Shown here in pieces: positions 9,772 to 19,125 of a stretch of DNA of 64,000 nucleotides. Each line of letters begins with the position of its first letter. Position 1 is the first letter of the stretch. The DNA lies in NCBI GenBank assembly GCA_001770015.1, contig MEQB01000011.1, positions 186,001 through 250,000 on the forward strand. The letters are read 5' to 3'. Under the pieces are notes generated by a model. It saw nothing but the letters and a program-made list of their open reading frames with translations, had not been told where the DNA came from and ran no database searches. The DNA is from Bdellovibrionales bacterium RIFOXYC1_FULL_37_79. Its GTDB lineage: Bacteria > Bdellovibrionota > Bacteriovoracia > Bacteriovoracales > Bacteriovoracaceae. The position numbers and the translations under genes were made by a program.

Positions 9772-10667
9772 ACAACGAAAATGTAAGCAAGCAATGGAAT
9801 AAAATCAATAAAGAATTATTTGATGAAAATCTAGTTGTTAATATGGATTCATTTAAAGATTCTAATTATTTTTATAAACTTGCTATGTGGAAGCCGGAAA
9901 CCAACGGAGTAAGATATTATAAGAGTTTTTTATATTTTGTTTGTTCAACATTGGACGAAGGTCACTGGGAAATTCTTAATAAAGTGAGAAATAGGGAAAT
10001 CGGTGGATCTAATCATATGATTGAATATAATAATTTGAAAATTTGTCTCGATTATGTCCAGGCAGCGTTAGAGTACAGTTTTATTAGTTCAAAATTTGAT
10101 TTTTGTTCTAAGCGTATTTTAGAAATTGGAGCAGGGTATGGGAGGACGGCCCATACAATTATTCAAAATAGTGATATCACTTCATATACCATTGTAGATT
10201 TACCTGAGTGTTTGCATCTTTCTCAAACATATTTAAAGAGTGTTCTTAACGCTACAGAATTTACGAAGCTGAGTTTTTTATCTGCGTCAGAGTTTAAGAA
10301 AAGCGAAATGAGTTTTGATTTGGTGATAAATATAGATTCCATGGCCGAAATGGATAAAAGTATTGTGGAAGAATATTTAATTAAAATTGGTAAGAATTCG
10401 CTTTATTTTTATGCAAAAAATCCTGTAGGAAAATATCAAGATCCTTCATTGTTAAATAAAAATGTAGATAAGGAGGCGATCGCATTTGCTCTAAAGACCG
10501 GCCCATTAAATCAAATAGTAGATATTTTTTCAGCGGAAGATATTGGTAAACAAGAACAGTTATTTTTGAACGCCTATAAACCTAAAGGTGACTGGGAAGC
10601 AATTATTAGTGCATGGGCTTCTCCTTGGTCTTATTACTGGAATGTGCTGTATCAGAAGGTGAATTAA
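9768..10667 (+). CDS. putative sugar O-methyltransferase (NanM-type)
   Basis: 299 residues. The SAM-binding motif ILEIGAGYGRTAHTI lies near residue 120, followed by YTIVDLPE, a pattern of the family annotated as putative sugar O-methyltransferase. The N-terminal 110 residues are the helical lid of that family. It has a GAGGAG ribosome site inside the preceding gene and a 1-base stop-start overlap (TAATG) with the next gene, so it is part of one translated run. The methylated position is unknown. Confidence 0.78.
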   Translation: MNNENVSKQWNKINKELFDENLVVNMDSFKDSNYFYKLAMWKPETNGVRYYKSFLYFVCSTLDEGHWEILNKVRNREIGGSNHMIEYNNLKICLDYVQAALEYSFISSKFDFCSKRILEIGAGYGRTAHTIIQNSDITSYTIVDLPECLHLSQTYLKSVLNATEFTKLSFLSASEFKKSEMSFDLVINIDSMAEMDKSIVEEYLIKIGKNSLYFYAKNPVGKYQDPSLLNKNVDKEAIAFALKTGPLNQIVDIFSAEDIGKQEQLFLNAYKPKGDWEAIISAWASPWSYYWNVLYQKVN

Positions 10668-11608
10668 TGAAAATCGTTATCACAGGAGCTCTCGGGCATA
10701 TTGGTTCAAAACTTATTCGAGAATTACCGAATAGGTTTATTAATGCTGATATTGTTTTGATAGATAATTTTTTAGTGCAACGATATTGCTCGCTATTTCA
10801 ATTACCGACAAATGGTCGATATAAATTTCATGAAGCGGATATTTTTGAGGCTGATTTGGTGGAATTATTCAAGGATGCAGATGTTGTGATTCATCTGGCG
10901 GCAATTACTAATGCGGCGGATAGTTTTAAGAATGCGGATGAGATTGAGAAAGTCAATTTTCAAGGCACGTGTAGGGTCGCTAAAGCTTGTGTTGAGACAA
11001 AATCCAAGCTCATCTTTTTATCAACCACAAGTGTTTATGGAACCCAGCTCGACAAAGTAGCAGAAGATTGTTCGTTGGACGAGCTTAAACCTCAGAGTCC
11101 TTACGCTGATTCGAAGCTCAGATCAGAAAAAATGTTGAGTGAGCTAAAGGGACTTGAATTTATTATTTGTCGTTTCGGAACCATCTTTGGTATTTCGGAT
11201 GGGATGAGATTTCATACGGCCATTAATAGATTTTGTTGGCAAGCAACGATGGGAATCCCGCTTACAGTTTGGAAAACGGCTCTAAATCAATATCGGCCAT
11301 ATTTGGATCTAGAGGATGCGGTTGATTCCATTTGTTTCATTATAAAAAACCAGATATTTAATAGAGAAATTTACAATGTTTTAACAGATAATTATATGGT
11401 TAGTGATATTGTTGGCATAATTCGTGAGATAATTCCTCGCACAGAGATAAATTTTGTTGAAACACAAATTATGAATCAATTATCTTATTTTGTATTAAAT
11501 GACAAATTTACCAATTCTGGCTTTCAATTCAAGGGGAATATCAAGGAGCAGATAACAAAAACTATTCATCTTTTAAAAGGTGCAAACACTAGTTTGCTTG
11601 TAAACTAA
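10667..11608 (+). CDS. NAD-dependent epimerase/dehydratase
   Basis: 313 residues from ATG 10667, preceded by AAGGTG; the frame is open further upstream, inside the neighbour, but that part has no similarity. It has the GALGHIGSKL cofactor motif at residue 7, HLAAITNA, the catalytic FLSTTSVYG region and YADSK (YxxxK). It closes the plus-strand modification operon. Its stop overlaps the stop of the convergent PtmA-like gene by 4 bp. Likely an NDP-sugar 4-epimerase, dehydratase or reductase. Confidence 0.85.
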   Translation: MKIVITGALGHIGSKLIRELPNRFINADIVLIDNFLVQRYCSLFQLPTNGRYKFHEADIFEADLVELFKDADVVIHLAAITNAADSFKNADEIEKVNFQGTCRVAKACVETKSKLIFLSTTSVYGTQLDKVAEDCSLDELKPQSPYADSKLRSEKMLSELKGLEFIICRFGTIFGISDGMRFHTAINRFCWQATMGIPLTVWKTALNQYRPYLDLEDAVDSICFIIKNQIFNREIYNVLTDNYMVSDIVGIIREIIPRTEINFVETQIMNQLSYFVLNDKFTNSGFQFKGNIKEQITKTIHLLKGANTSLLVN

Positions 11609-12387
11609 AGCCCAAATCCATCATCAACAACAATATTTTGACCAGTCACAAACGCTGAAGCGGGATTCAGTAGATACGCAATGGTTGAGTTTATATCATC
11701 TGGGTTCAGCATGCCTTTAAGTCCACTTTCTTCATGATAAGCTTTCAAAAAAGATTCTGGTTGGTTTGCGAAAATCCCACCAGGGCTAATGCAGTTGATC
11801 CGGATTCCATTCTTTTTTAAAAGCTGGGCCATATATTTTGTTAGATGGATTATAGCAGATTTTATACAGGGATATTCAGGCCCTGTAGTTAATTTAGTAC
11901 CTTCATAAATTGAAAATTTAGGGGCAATAACTCCATAGATTGATGATATATTTAAAATTAGACCGTTTAATTTATTTTGTATCAGGTGTTTTGAAAACAT
12001 CTGGCTCATTAAAAAGTATCCACCTAAATGCATGTTTAGATTTTTACAGAATGTTTCATACTCAACTTCAAAAAAAGGTTTATTAAAATCGTGCGTCTTT
12101 GGGTAAGCATTATTAACAAGTCCGTAAAGATCATTAGGAAAATGATTGATTGCTGTATTGATCATTTTGGAAATTGATTCTTTATTGGTGATGTCCGTAT
12201 TTACGACTAATAGGTGGCGGTTGTGTTCTTTAGGTAAACTGCTTACTAGATTATTGGCGGATTCAATATTATTGTCAGCGATAATGACATTTCCGCCACT
12301 AAAAAGAACGGTTTTGACAATTTCAGAACCGATTAATCCAGCTCCTCCTGTGACAATAATAGTTTTGTTTTTTAAAATATCATTCAT
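11605..12387 (-). CDS. ptmA: SDR oxidoreductase, PtmA-like, of legionaminic acid operon
   Basis: 260-residue classical short-chain dehydrogenase/reductase. It shows the TGGAGLIGSE cofactor loop, the NISSIYG serine, the YPCIK catalytic YxxxK and the C-terminal VTGQNIVVDDGFG. In Campylobacter the gene at this place, next to the CMP-legionaminate synthetase gene ptmB, is ptmA, which acts late in modification of legionaminic acid. The operon order here is the same. Last gene of the minus-strand operon, with an ATGA overlap to its upstream neighbour. Its biochemical step is not certain even in Campylobacter. Confidence 0.8.
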   Translation of the reverse strand: MNDILKNKTIIVTGGAGLIGSEIVKTVLFSGGNVIIADNNIESANNLVSSLPKEHNRHLLVVNTDITNKESISKMINTAINHFPNDLYGLVNNAYPKTHDFNKPFFEVEYETFCKNLNMHLGGYFLMSQMFSKHLIQNKLNGLILNISSIYGVIAPKFSIYEGTKLTTGPEYPCIKSAIIHLTKYMAQLLKKNGIRINCISPGGIFANQPESFLKAYHEESGLKGMLNPDDINSTIAYLLNPASAFVTGQNIVVDDGFGL

Positions 12388-13091
12388 ATTTTTTCCCTCA
12401 TCAATAATGTTACAAGTTTGAAATCTATGGGATTGTCGATATCAATCGAGCGTTCTTCTGGCATTTCATACATGGCGGTATCGTCAAGAAACACGCTGGT
12501 AGCTTTAAAAAGTTCATCTCTTTTCCAAACATAAATCGAGGCATTCATATCGTATGATTTGGGAGCATCTTGGCGTCGGGTTATATTATTTGGCAGTTGC
12601 TTTGAAAGATGGGCCACTCCGTTGGTGATTTCTATTAAATTGAAATAGGGTGATTTTCTCGAAGGCATAGCGGTAATTACGTTCTTGACGTTATTTTCAA
12701 TCAGTAGATTTATACAATTAGTTATATCAGTTGATAGTCTCAAGGGTGCAGTCGCATCTAGATCAACGACGATATCATACTTAACATTATTTATCTTTTC
12801 ACATTCGAGTACGCAATGCTGGATAACTGGTAGCTTGGCAGCAGTATCAGTAGCTAAATGATCTGGACGTTTGACTAGAATATTTGCTCCAAATTTTTTA
12901 GAAACTTCTAAAATTTTATCATCATCGCTGCTTATAGCAATTGTTTCAAAATATTGAGATTCGATGGCCTGTTCAATGGTATAGGCAATTAAAGGTTTGT
13001 CTAAAAGCATTTTGAGGTTTTTTCCAGGGACCCCTTTAGACCCACCTCTTGCACATATTGTGCATATTATATGCTTGGATTGGTGACCCAT
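12384..13091 (-). CDS. acylneuraminate (CMP-legionaminate) cytidylyltransferase
   Basis: 235 residues. The activating enzyme couples CTP to a nonulosonic acid. The CTP-binding signature CARGGSKGVPGKNLK is at residues 13-27. [10 protein letters not shown] and a DLDATAPLR metal/substrate motif follow. ATG 13091 has a good AAGGAAG site even though it overlaps the end of the upstream oxidoreductase by 25 bp. By position it corresponds to PtmB/LegF. A second enzyme of the same family lies at 19126. Confidence 0.9.
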   Translation of the reverse strand: MGHQSKHIICTICARGGSKGVPGKNLKMLLDKPLIAYTIEQAIESQYFETIAISSDDDKILEVSKKFGANILVKRPDHLATDTAAKLPVIQHCVLECEKINNVKYDIVVDLDATAPLRLSTDITNCINLLIENNVKNVITAMPSRKSPYFNLIEITNGVAHLSKQLPNNITRRQDAPKSYDMNASIYVWKRDELFKATSVFLDDTAMYEMPEERSIDIDNPIDFKLVTLLMREKI

Positions 13092-14005
13092 ATTTCTTCC
13101 TTTGATGCTTTTTCAATAGATTCAATTAAATTTAAAATATTCAAACCCTCATCAATAGAACAAAGATTTGTGGTGTTGTTTTGCAGAATATCTTCGAGCA
13201 TAAGTTTGTATGTTTCATTTCTGGGTACTGGGATTAAGCGTGTGTCGTTATTAATTTGAACTTTATTATTAATTAAATCGATTTCAAAAGTTTTATCAAA
13301 AGTGTTGATGGTAATTTTTCTTTGAGTAATTTGGTCATTGTAATTTAGAATTATTGTTCCAGAAGGACAGCGTTTGGTTTGGAAAAGAACGGCCACTTGA
13401 TCATCGGTATCAATCTCAAGATCGCTGGCCTTTTGTACTTGCGCTGTAAGTTTTGTCCATTGCCCTAATAACCAAATGGCGTAGTCAAGCTCGTGACTTA
13501 AATCGCGTAAAACTCCTCCACCTAGATTTTTATGTGCGGAGTAGCTTTCTTTATAATTTTGATTGGGGCGCCAAGTGGGAAGATATTGTCCTACGTAAGC
13601 ATGAAAAGAAAGAATGGTTTGGTTTTGGAGTTCTTTTTTTATAAATTGTATTAAAGGATGAAATCGAAGATTGTATCCAACAAACGTTTGCGTTCTAAGC
13701 ACATTAAAATCAATATCAGCTAATTCATAAGAGGCAGCGGCGATTGGTTTTTCGATTAGTATTTTGCCAATGAATTTATTGGCATTAAGGGTTTTGAGTG
13801 ACTCAGCATGTTTGCTGGTTGGTGTGGCAATAATAATTAAATCAAAAGAGTTTTTATTATTATCAAGAGCAGTTTGAAGATTAGTGTATGATTCAAAGGG
13901 TAAATTTTCTTGCTTTGAGACAATAGTTAAATTATGGCCTTTCGATGATAATATATCTGTATGGCGTTTTCCTATGGAACCATATCCTACTACACAGATG
14001 TTCAT
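13067..14005 (-). CDS. Gfo/Idh/MocA oxidoreductase, PtmF-like
   Basis: 312 residues. N-terminal Rossmann fold with VVGYGSIGKRH and the EKPIA motif near residue 90, which carries the catalytic lysine of the family. The C-terminal half is a beta-sheet substrate domain. A Gfo/Idh enzyme stands at the same place in the Campylobacter ptm locus (ptmF). ATGA overlap with the nucleotidyltransferase upstream. Substrate probably a sugar nucleotide or nonulosonate derivative; inference from position. Confidence 0.82.
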   Translation of the reverse strand: MNICVVGYGSIGKRHTDILSSKGHNLTIVSKQENLPFESYTNLQTALDNNKNSFDLIIIATPTSKHAESLKTLNANKFIGKILIEKPIAAASYELADIDFNVLRTQTFVGYNLRFHPLIQFIKKELQNQTILSFHAYVGQYLPTWRPNQNYKESYSAHKNLGGGVLRDLSHELDYAIWLLGQWTKLTAQVQKASDLEIDTDDQVAVLFQTKRCPSGTIILNYNDQITQRKITINTFDKTFEIDLINNKVQINNDTRLIPVPRNETYKLMLEDILQNNTTNLCSIDEGLNILNLIESIEKASKEEIWVTNPSI

Positions 14006-15051
14006 TCGAATTCCTTGGAGAAATCATCCTGTGCTTTTTGATAATCCATGTGCTGGCCAATATCCAGCCAATACTCTCTTAGAGGAAATGAATAAGTTTT
14101 GCGATTGTTGTTCAGTATTCTTTGAAATAATTGAGGCATGTTTAAATGTTCGTCATCTTTAATAAAAGACAGTGCGTCGGGGTGTAAAACATATATGCCA
14201 GCATTTACATAAAATTTCTTGGTAGGTTTTTCGCTTATACCGATAATTTGTTGATTTTCGTTAACCTTGACTACGCCATAGGGAACTTGGAAATCAAATT
14301 CTCTGATACACATTGTGGCAAATGAGTCATTTTGTTGATGGTAGTTGAGTAAATGGAGAAAATTAATTTTTGTTAACAAGTCTCCGTTCATAACTAAAAT
14401 AGGTTCATTTAAGTTTTCAAGACATTTTAGAGAACCTGCAGTGCCCTTGGGGGTTGATTCTTTTATATATGATATGTTTACACCCAGTTGATTTCCATCT
14501 TTAAAATAGTCTTCAATTAATTCCGACATATGGTTTACACAGAGGGTAATGTTATTAAATCCATATTTAGCAAAGTTTCTAATAATATTCTCTAGAATGG
14601 GTTGACCGCCAATTTGAAGTAAAGGTTTTGGCGTGAAGTCAGTTAGTGGTTTTAATCGAACACCTTTCCCACCTACCATTAGAATCACTTTATTGGGTTG
14701 GGTGGTTTGTGAGATAAGTTCACCTATATCTTCCATTCCAACTACTGAGTTATCGCTGTTTAAAATTGGAATTTGGTAAATTTTGTGTTTGGTTGCTTTC
14801 GCTAGTATTTCTTCTTTTGTTTCATGAATGTACGCAGTCAGTGGTGTTTTACAAATGATTTTATCGATGGAGTCTGTTAGTTGAACACCTCGAAGGAGAC
14901 CACGACGAATATCACCGTCGCTAATGGTGCCAATAAGTTTTTTATTATCATCTAAAACAATACAAATTTTCATGGCACCAGAATCTATAATGGCCAAGGC
15001 ATCTTTAATTGATGCCTTGGGAAAGATGGTCATCTTGGTTATATTTTTCAT
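14002..15051 (-). CDS. nucleotidyltransferase with tandem CBS domains, PtmE-like
   Basis: 349 residues. Residues 1-120 form two CBS domains. From about 125 on there is a sugar-1-phosphate nucleotidyltransferase fold (MVGGKGVRLKPLTDFTPKPL, NGDLLT, VNAGIYVLHPD). This fusion is typical of PtmE, which makes GDP-glucosamine for the GDP-linked legionaminic acid route of Campylobacter. The AAGGAG ribosome site lies at the very end of the preceding gene and the ATG follows its stop directly. CBS domains suggest control by an adenosine ligand. Confidence 0.87.
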   Translation of the reverse strand: MKNITKMTIFPKASIKDALAIIDSGAMKICIVLDDNKKLIGTISDGDIRRGLLRGVQLTDSIDKIICKTPLTAYIHETKEEILAKATKHKIYQIPILNSDNSVVGMEDIGELISQTTQPNKVILMVGGKGVRLKPLTDFTPKPLLQIGGQPILENIIRNFAKYGFNNITLCVNHMSELIEDYFKDGNQLGVNISYIKESTPKGTAGSLKCLENLNEPILVMNGDLLTKINFLHLLNYHQQNDSFATMCIREFDFQVPYGVVKVNENQQIIGISEKPTKKFYVNAGIYVLHPDALSFIKDDEHLNMPQLFQRILNNNRKTYSFPLREYWLDIGQHMDYQKAQDDFSKEFE

Positions 15052-16221
15052 TTATAATTTCTCCTTAGGCTTAATATCTCTAAATGATTTAGTGAGTAGC
15101 TTTGATAGTTCTATTGTGCTGATAATTTTTACGATTTTTTTTGAGCAATTACCGCTTCCGTAAAGGGAAGTGGTTTTATTTGTCTTTAGTATAAAAGCTG
15201 GAGAAAGAGCACGTGATATACTTTTTAATATTTCTTTTTCGCTGTATTGACAGTGAATGATAGAAGGGTCGCATGCCCTACCTGATTGACGTAGACCAAT
15301 ATTGACTGTGGGTGTATGGAGGCTTGGTGCTTCCAGTATACCGCTTGATGAATTGCCGAGTACTAAGTCCACATGTTTTAATGCGCTTAAGTAGTTCAGT
15401 TGTCCCATGGAAACGAATGAAGTTGAGATAGTAGAATGAGTACCGACAAAGTCATCAATTAATTTGTTGATGATTCGACCATCGGTATCAGAATTAGCCT
15501 TTGTAAAAATGAAGTGGGTATTTTTTACTTTTGGTAAGGCCTTAAGTATTTTTATAAAATTTTGTTTGGTGTTGAGTGAAAGTGTGTCGGGATGGTATGT
15601 AATTAAAATATTTTTGTTTCCCTTGAGAATATTAAGCTTTTTTTGAAGATCACTTTTAGAAAGGAGCGGTAGTTTTGCAATATTCTCAACGCCGAGGGCC
15701 CCAACATTAAAAACGTTTTGGGGATTTTCTCCAAGTTGAATTACTCGTTTTTTATATTCATCGGCAGCAACAAAATGGAGGTGAGACATTTTGGTAATAC
15801 TATGTCGGATGGCTTCATCAATGACTCCTTCTGTTTTCTCTCCACCATGTAAATGAATAATGGGGATTCTATGAATCAAGGCCGAGGTTGCTGCGGCAAG
15901 GGCCTCATATCTATCGCCTAAAACCATAATGGCACTTGGTTTTAATTTCTCAAACGCATTGGAGAAGCCGATGCTTGCCATTGCGAAAGATTTTGTTATT
16001 GCAGACGGAGTGTCAGCAGATAGCACGCACTCAAATTTTTCATCAATTTTAAATCCGTCTTTTAATATTGCTTTATAAGTCAAGCCAAATTCTGGGGAAA
16101 AGTGCGTCCCGGTTGCAACTATTTGTAGTTGCATTTTTTTGTGCTTTTGAATTTCCTTCATAGTCCAGTAAAGTAATCCGTAGTCTGCCCTGCTCCCTGT
16201 AACGACGCAAATTTTTTTCAT
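15052..16221 (-). CDS. legG: NDP-sugar 2-epimerase (hydrolysing), LegG/NeuC type
   Basis: 389 residues. GT-B-like hydrolysing 2-epimerase: VVTGSRADYGLL at the N-terminus, VLGDRYEALAAATSA, IIHLHGGE, and the UDP/GDP-site signature GNSSSGILEAP with NIGLRQSGR. It would release 2,4-diacetamido-2,4,6-trideoxymannose from its nucleotide for condensation by the next enzyme. ATGA overlap with the synthase upstream. Assigned to LegG by operon context; a second NeuC-type protein is at 21692. Confidence 0.88.
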   Translation of the reverse strand: MKKICVVTGSRADYGLLYWTMKEIQKHKKMQLQIVATGTHFSPEFGLTYKAILKDGFKIDEKFECVLSADTPSAITKSFAMASIGFSNAFEKLKPSAIMVLGDRYEALAAATSALIHRIPIIHLHGGEKTEGVIDEAIRHSITKMSHLHFVAADEYKKRVIQLGENPQNVFNVGALGVENIAKLPLLSKSDLQKKLNILKGNKNILITYHPDTLSLNTKQNFIKILKALPKVKNTHFIFTKANSDTDGRIINKLIDDFVGTHSTISTSFVSMGQLNYLSALKHVDLVLGNSSSGILEAPSLHTPTVNIGLRQSGRACDPSIIHCQYSEKEILKSISRALSPAFILKTNKTTSLYGSGNCSKKIVKIISTIELSKLLTKSFRDIKPKEKL

Positions 16222-17216
16222 ATTTGGTCATCCTTTTTATAATTTTTGAGGGAGAGTGTTCCGATAATTTCATTCCATTTCATGGGCGATAAACCGGTGC
16301 CTGGTCTTTTGGTGGTAAGATTATGTTCTGTAAATTTTTCTCCAGAAGTGATATTTTGAGCGGCAACAATACTTTTACGTACGTTATTTGCAATAAGTAA
16401 TTCGTTAGATGAAGGAGATTTTTGGGGATTTCCCATGGCTTTTTCAATATTTCTAATGGATGAAATCATGTTAGTGAGTTCTAATGGGTTTAGGCTTGCT
16501 TGATGATCAGGTCCTGGTAAATTTTTATCAAGGGTAAAATGTTTTTCAATAACCGTTGCTCCTAAGGCAACTGCCGCAATAGATATCTCTATTCCCTGAG
16601 TGTGATCTGAATATCCAATTTCAACTCCAAATTCTTTCTTCATTTTTAACATGGCATTTAGATTAATATTCTCAAGTGGTGCAGGGTATTCAGAAGTACA
16701 GTGCAGTAAAATTATATTTTTTAAAGATGTTCCAAATGATTGAAGAGTTGTGATTGCTGTTTTAACGTCATCGAGCGTACACATTCCAGTAGAGAGTATA
16801 ATAGGTTTTTTATAAGAGGCAATTTCTCTAAGGTAAGGGTAATTGGTAATTTCTCCCGAGGGGATTTTCATGTATTTTAAATTGAGAGTATTTAAAAACT
16901 GAGCACTCTCTATGTCAAAAGGGGTAGAGAGAAAATCAAGTCCTTTTTTGATAGCATAATGGTAAAGAATCATTTGATCATCGAGGGAAAGTTCAAGTCT
17001 TCGTAACATATCAAGCTGGGAGGTGGATTGAGTATCATGAATAATTTGATAGTCTGCTTTTGGTGCTTTGGAGGTGCATAGGTTGTCAGCTTTAAATGAT
17101 TGGAATTTGACAGCATCAGCACCTGCTTTTGCCGCAGCATCAATAAGTTGTTTGGCAAGATCTAAGTTGCCATTATGGTTAACGCCAGCTTCAGCAATAA
17201 TATATACTTTTTTCAT
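16218..17216 (-). CDS. legI: N-acetylneuraminate/legionaminate synthase (NeuB family)
   Basis: 332 residues. PEP-condensing synthase: IIAEAGVNHNG, KFQSFKA, MKIPSGEITNYP, ILSTGM, HCTSEYPAP, GYSDHTQG and EKHFTLDK make a TIM barrel. A C-terminal SAF (antifreeze-like) domain follows (RKSIVAAQNI, KRPGTGLSP). In this operon it would make legionaminic acid. Coupled by a 4-bp overlap on both sides. NeuB and PseI have similar signatures, but the surrounding PtmE/LegC-type genes favour LegI. Confidence 0.9.
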   Translation of the reverse strand: MKKVYIIAEAGVNHNGNLDLAKQLIDAAAKAGADAVKFQSFKADNLCTSKAPKADYQIIHDTQSTSQLDMLRRLELSLDDQMILYHYAIKKGLDFLSTPFDIESAQFLNTLNLKYMKIPSGEITNYPYLREIASYKKPIILSTGMCTLDDVKTAITTLQSFGTSLKNIILLHCTSEYPAPLENINLNAMLKMKKEFGVEIGYSDHTQGIEISIAAVALGATVIEKHFTLDKNLPGPDHQASLNPLELTNMISSIRNIEKAMGNPQKSPSSNELLIANNVRKSIVAAQNITSGEKFTEHNLTTKRPGTGLSPMKWNEIIGTLSLKNYKKDDQI

Positions 17217-17830
17217 CTTATAACCTCGCCACTCATAACATCTTTTTGGATGGTTTTTCCAGCACCAATAATTGAACCGGAATTAACCGTAGTATTGGGG
17301 AATATAGTGGCGTTGCTACCGATAAAAACATTTTCTTTTATGATAACGTTGCCATTTAAAACCGCTGACGTAGATATATGGCAAAAATTATCAATACGTG
17401 AGTCATGTTCAATAAGAGCCTTTGTATTAATAATGCAATTTTCTCCAATTAATACATTTGCATTTATAAAAGCGTGATGCATGACAATTGTTCCAGATCC
17501 AGTTCGAGAGTGTGGGGAGAGATAGGCTAAAGGAGATATGATTGTTGGTTGATCGGCATTTAATTGCTTAAGGATATTATTAATTTGAATTCGCTTGTCG
17601 GCAGTTTTGATTTGACCGATGGCTATGTGAAAACAAAAACCATCTTTTGTTAATTTTTCTATATCTTTGTCATCTCCAATAACAGAATAACCAAGAATTT
17701 TTTTCCCAATATTTTCCTTTAAATCTATTATGCCTTCTATAATATATTTATTAGTAGACTCAATAACATCAATACATGAGCGGCAGTGTCCTCCGCCTCC
17801 AATAAGAACGATGGGTGTTTTATTTATCAA
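17213..17830 (-). CDS. PglD/NeuD-type sugar N-acetyltransferase, LegH-like
   Basis: About 205 residues. The N-terminal nucleotide-sugar-binding fold starts with IVLIGGGGHCRSCIDVI. The C-terminal left-handed beta helix has hexapeptide repeats, including a HHAFINANVLIG stretch and the ISTSAVLNGNV coils. It would acetylate the amino group made by the aminotransferase. I place the start at TTG 17830, with GGAG inside the preceding gene. An ATG at 17857 is open but lies 38 bp inside that gene and adds residues the family lacks. Confidence 0.83.
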   Translation of the reverse strand: MINKTPIVLIGGGGHCRSCIDVIESTNKYIIEGIIDLKENIGKKILGYSVIGDDKDIEKLTKDGFCFHIAIGQIKTADKRIQINNILKQLNADQPTIISPLAYLSPHSRTGSGTIVMHHAFINANVLIGENCIINTKALIEHDSRIDNFCHISTSAVLNGNVIIKENVFIGSNATIFPNTTVNSGSIIGAGKTIQKDVMSGEVIR

Positions 17831-18974
17831 GAGTAACTCCGCTTGGAATATTAACAAATGTATTATAGATATTGTCAGTGTTAGTCATATCAGTTTTTTC
17901 GCAATGTTGATAAATAGGTAGGTGATGCATTGGTTTCCATAATGATCGGGTAATGATTCCTGCCCTATTGGTTTCTGCGAGGAAGTTATCTTTTTCTTTT
18001 TTGTTTGAAAGAATAACTGCATTTAACCAGTGATTGCTGGATTCAAAATATTTGCCTTCCCAAAAATGAACGTCATTGTTGTTTTTAAAAAAATTCTTGT
18101 ATTGGTAAGCGATATTCCGCTTATTTTCTAAAAATAAGGTGAGTTGTTCTAGCTGAGCAACAGCAAGAGCTGCATTTAGATTAGGCAATCGATAATTATA
18201 TCCGATTGCATCGTGTTCATATTCCCAATCGTGGTTTAATTTAGCTGTGGTCGTTAAGTGCTTGGCTTTTTTTGCTAAGACGGGATCATTCGTTATGATG
18301 GCCCCGCCGCCACCAGAGGTGGCAATTTTATTTCCATTGAAGCTAAGGATTCCAATATCCGCAATAGTGCCTAGGTGTCGATTGTTCAGAAAGCTTCCAA
18401 GTGCTTCTGCTGCATCCTCAATAACAAGAATGTTATATTGTTTACATATTTCAATAATCTGGAAAATATCAGTGCTGTGGCCAAGCGTGTGCATTGGTAA
18501 GCAGGCTTTTATGATTCTGTTTGTAGATTTATTAACACATTGGTTTTGCGTATTTTGATACGTATTTTTCTCAAGAAACGCTTGCAGTGTAATTGGACAT
18601 AGACCGAGTGTTTGGGGGGAACAGTCAATAAAAACAGGATGTGCCTTTTGATATTTAATTGCATTTGTTGTTGCAACGAAGGTTAAGCTTTGGGTAATAA
18701 CCTCATCATCTTGCCAAACATCTGCAAGCATAAGCGCCATATGGAGAGCTGCCGTCCCATTTACTGTTGCGATAGCATAGGTTGATCCGGTTATTTGTGA
18801 AATCATTTCTTCAAATTTATTTACAAAACTTCCTACGCTGGAAACAAATGTTGAATCGATACACTCATTTAAATATTTTTTTTCGTTTCCAATAAAAACA
18901 GGAGAATGAAGGGGAACTATGCCTCTTCCGTTGTACAAATCTCTGATAAAGCGAATTATATTACTATGCATCAC
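17820..18974 (-). CDS. legC: LegC-type DegT/DnrJ/EryC1 aminotransferase
   Basis: 384 residues, first gene of the minus-strand nonulosonate operon. PLP-dependent transaminase with VNGTAALHMAL, EDAAEALGS and the lysine motif SFNGNKIATSGGGG. The start sequence PLHSPVFIGNEKKYL is typical of LegC, which aminates C4 of the GDP/UDP-4-keto sugar made by LegB. Two ATG codons are adjacent at 18974 and 18971. The dehydratase that supplies its substrate is not in this operon but at 22898 on the other strand. Confidence 0.88.
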   Translation of the reverse strand: MMHSNIIRFIRDLYNGRGIVPLHSPVFIGNEKKYLNECIDSTFVSSVGSFVNKFEEMISQITGSTYAIATVNGTAALHMALMLADVWQDDEVITQSLTFVATTNAIKYQKAHPVFIDCSPQTLGLCPITLQAFLEKNTYQNTQNQCVNKSTNRIIKACLPMHTLGHSTDIFQIIEICKQYNILVIEDAAEALGSFLNNRHLGTIADIGILSFNGNKIATSGGGGAIITNDPVLAKKAKHLTTTAKLNHDWEYEHDAIGYNYRLPNLNAALAVAQLEQLTLFLENKRNIAYQYKNFFKNNNDVHFWEGKYFESSNHWLNAVILSNKKEKDNFLAETNRAGIITRSLWKPMHHLPIYQHCEKTDMTNTDNIYNTFVNIPSGVTLDK

Positions 18975-19000
18975 AAATACACCTATGTGGATAGAGTTTT

Positions 19001-19006
19001 GTTATA
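19001..19006 (-). promoter_or_regulatory. candidate -10 box for the legC operon
   Basis: TATAAC on the minus strand, 27 bp upstream of the legC start, has one mismatch to TATAAT. The -35 region 17 bp further up (TGGCAA) is poor. It lies in the 150-bp divergent region with the plus-strand promoter at 19063. Confidence 0.3.
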
Positions 19007-19062
19007 AATTAAGATGATTAAAATTGCCAGATACTATCTCATGAATAATAAAAAGTCATTTC

Positions 19063-19091
19063 TTGATGATGCTATATTCATTTGGTAGTAT
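19063..19091 (+). promoter_or_regulatory. candidate sigma-70 promoter for the plus-strand nonulosonate operon
   Basis: TTGATG at 19063-19068 and TAGTAT at 19086-19091 have a 17-bp spacer, each with four of six consensus bases. If real, transcription starts near 19098. This agrees with the gene starting at TTG 19126 (or GTG 19120) rather than at the upstream in-frame codons at 19063-19071. Confidence 0.35.
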
Positions 19092-19125
19092 CGGCACGTT
19101 TAAATTGCGTATCAGGGGTGTGTTT

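Noticed and set aside
11878-11890. TTCAGGCCCTGTA as a further copy of the palindromic repeat
   Set aside because: Only a core of seven bases matches, it lies inside a coding region and has no second arm; chance.
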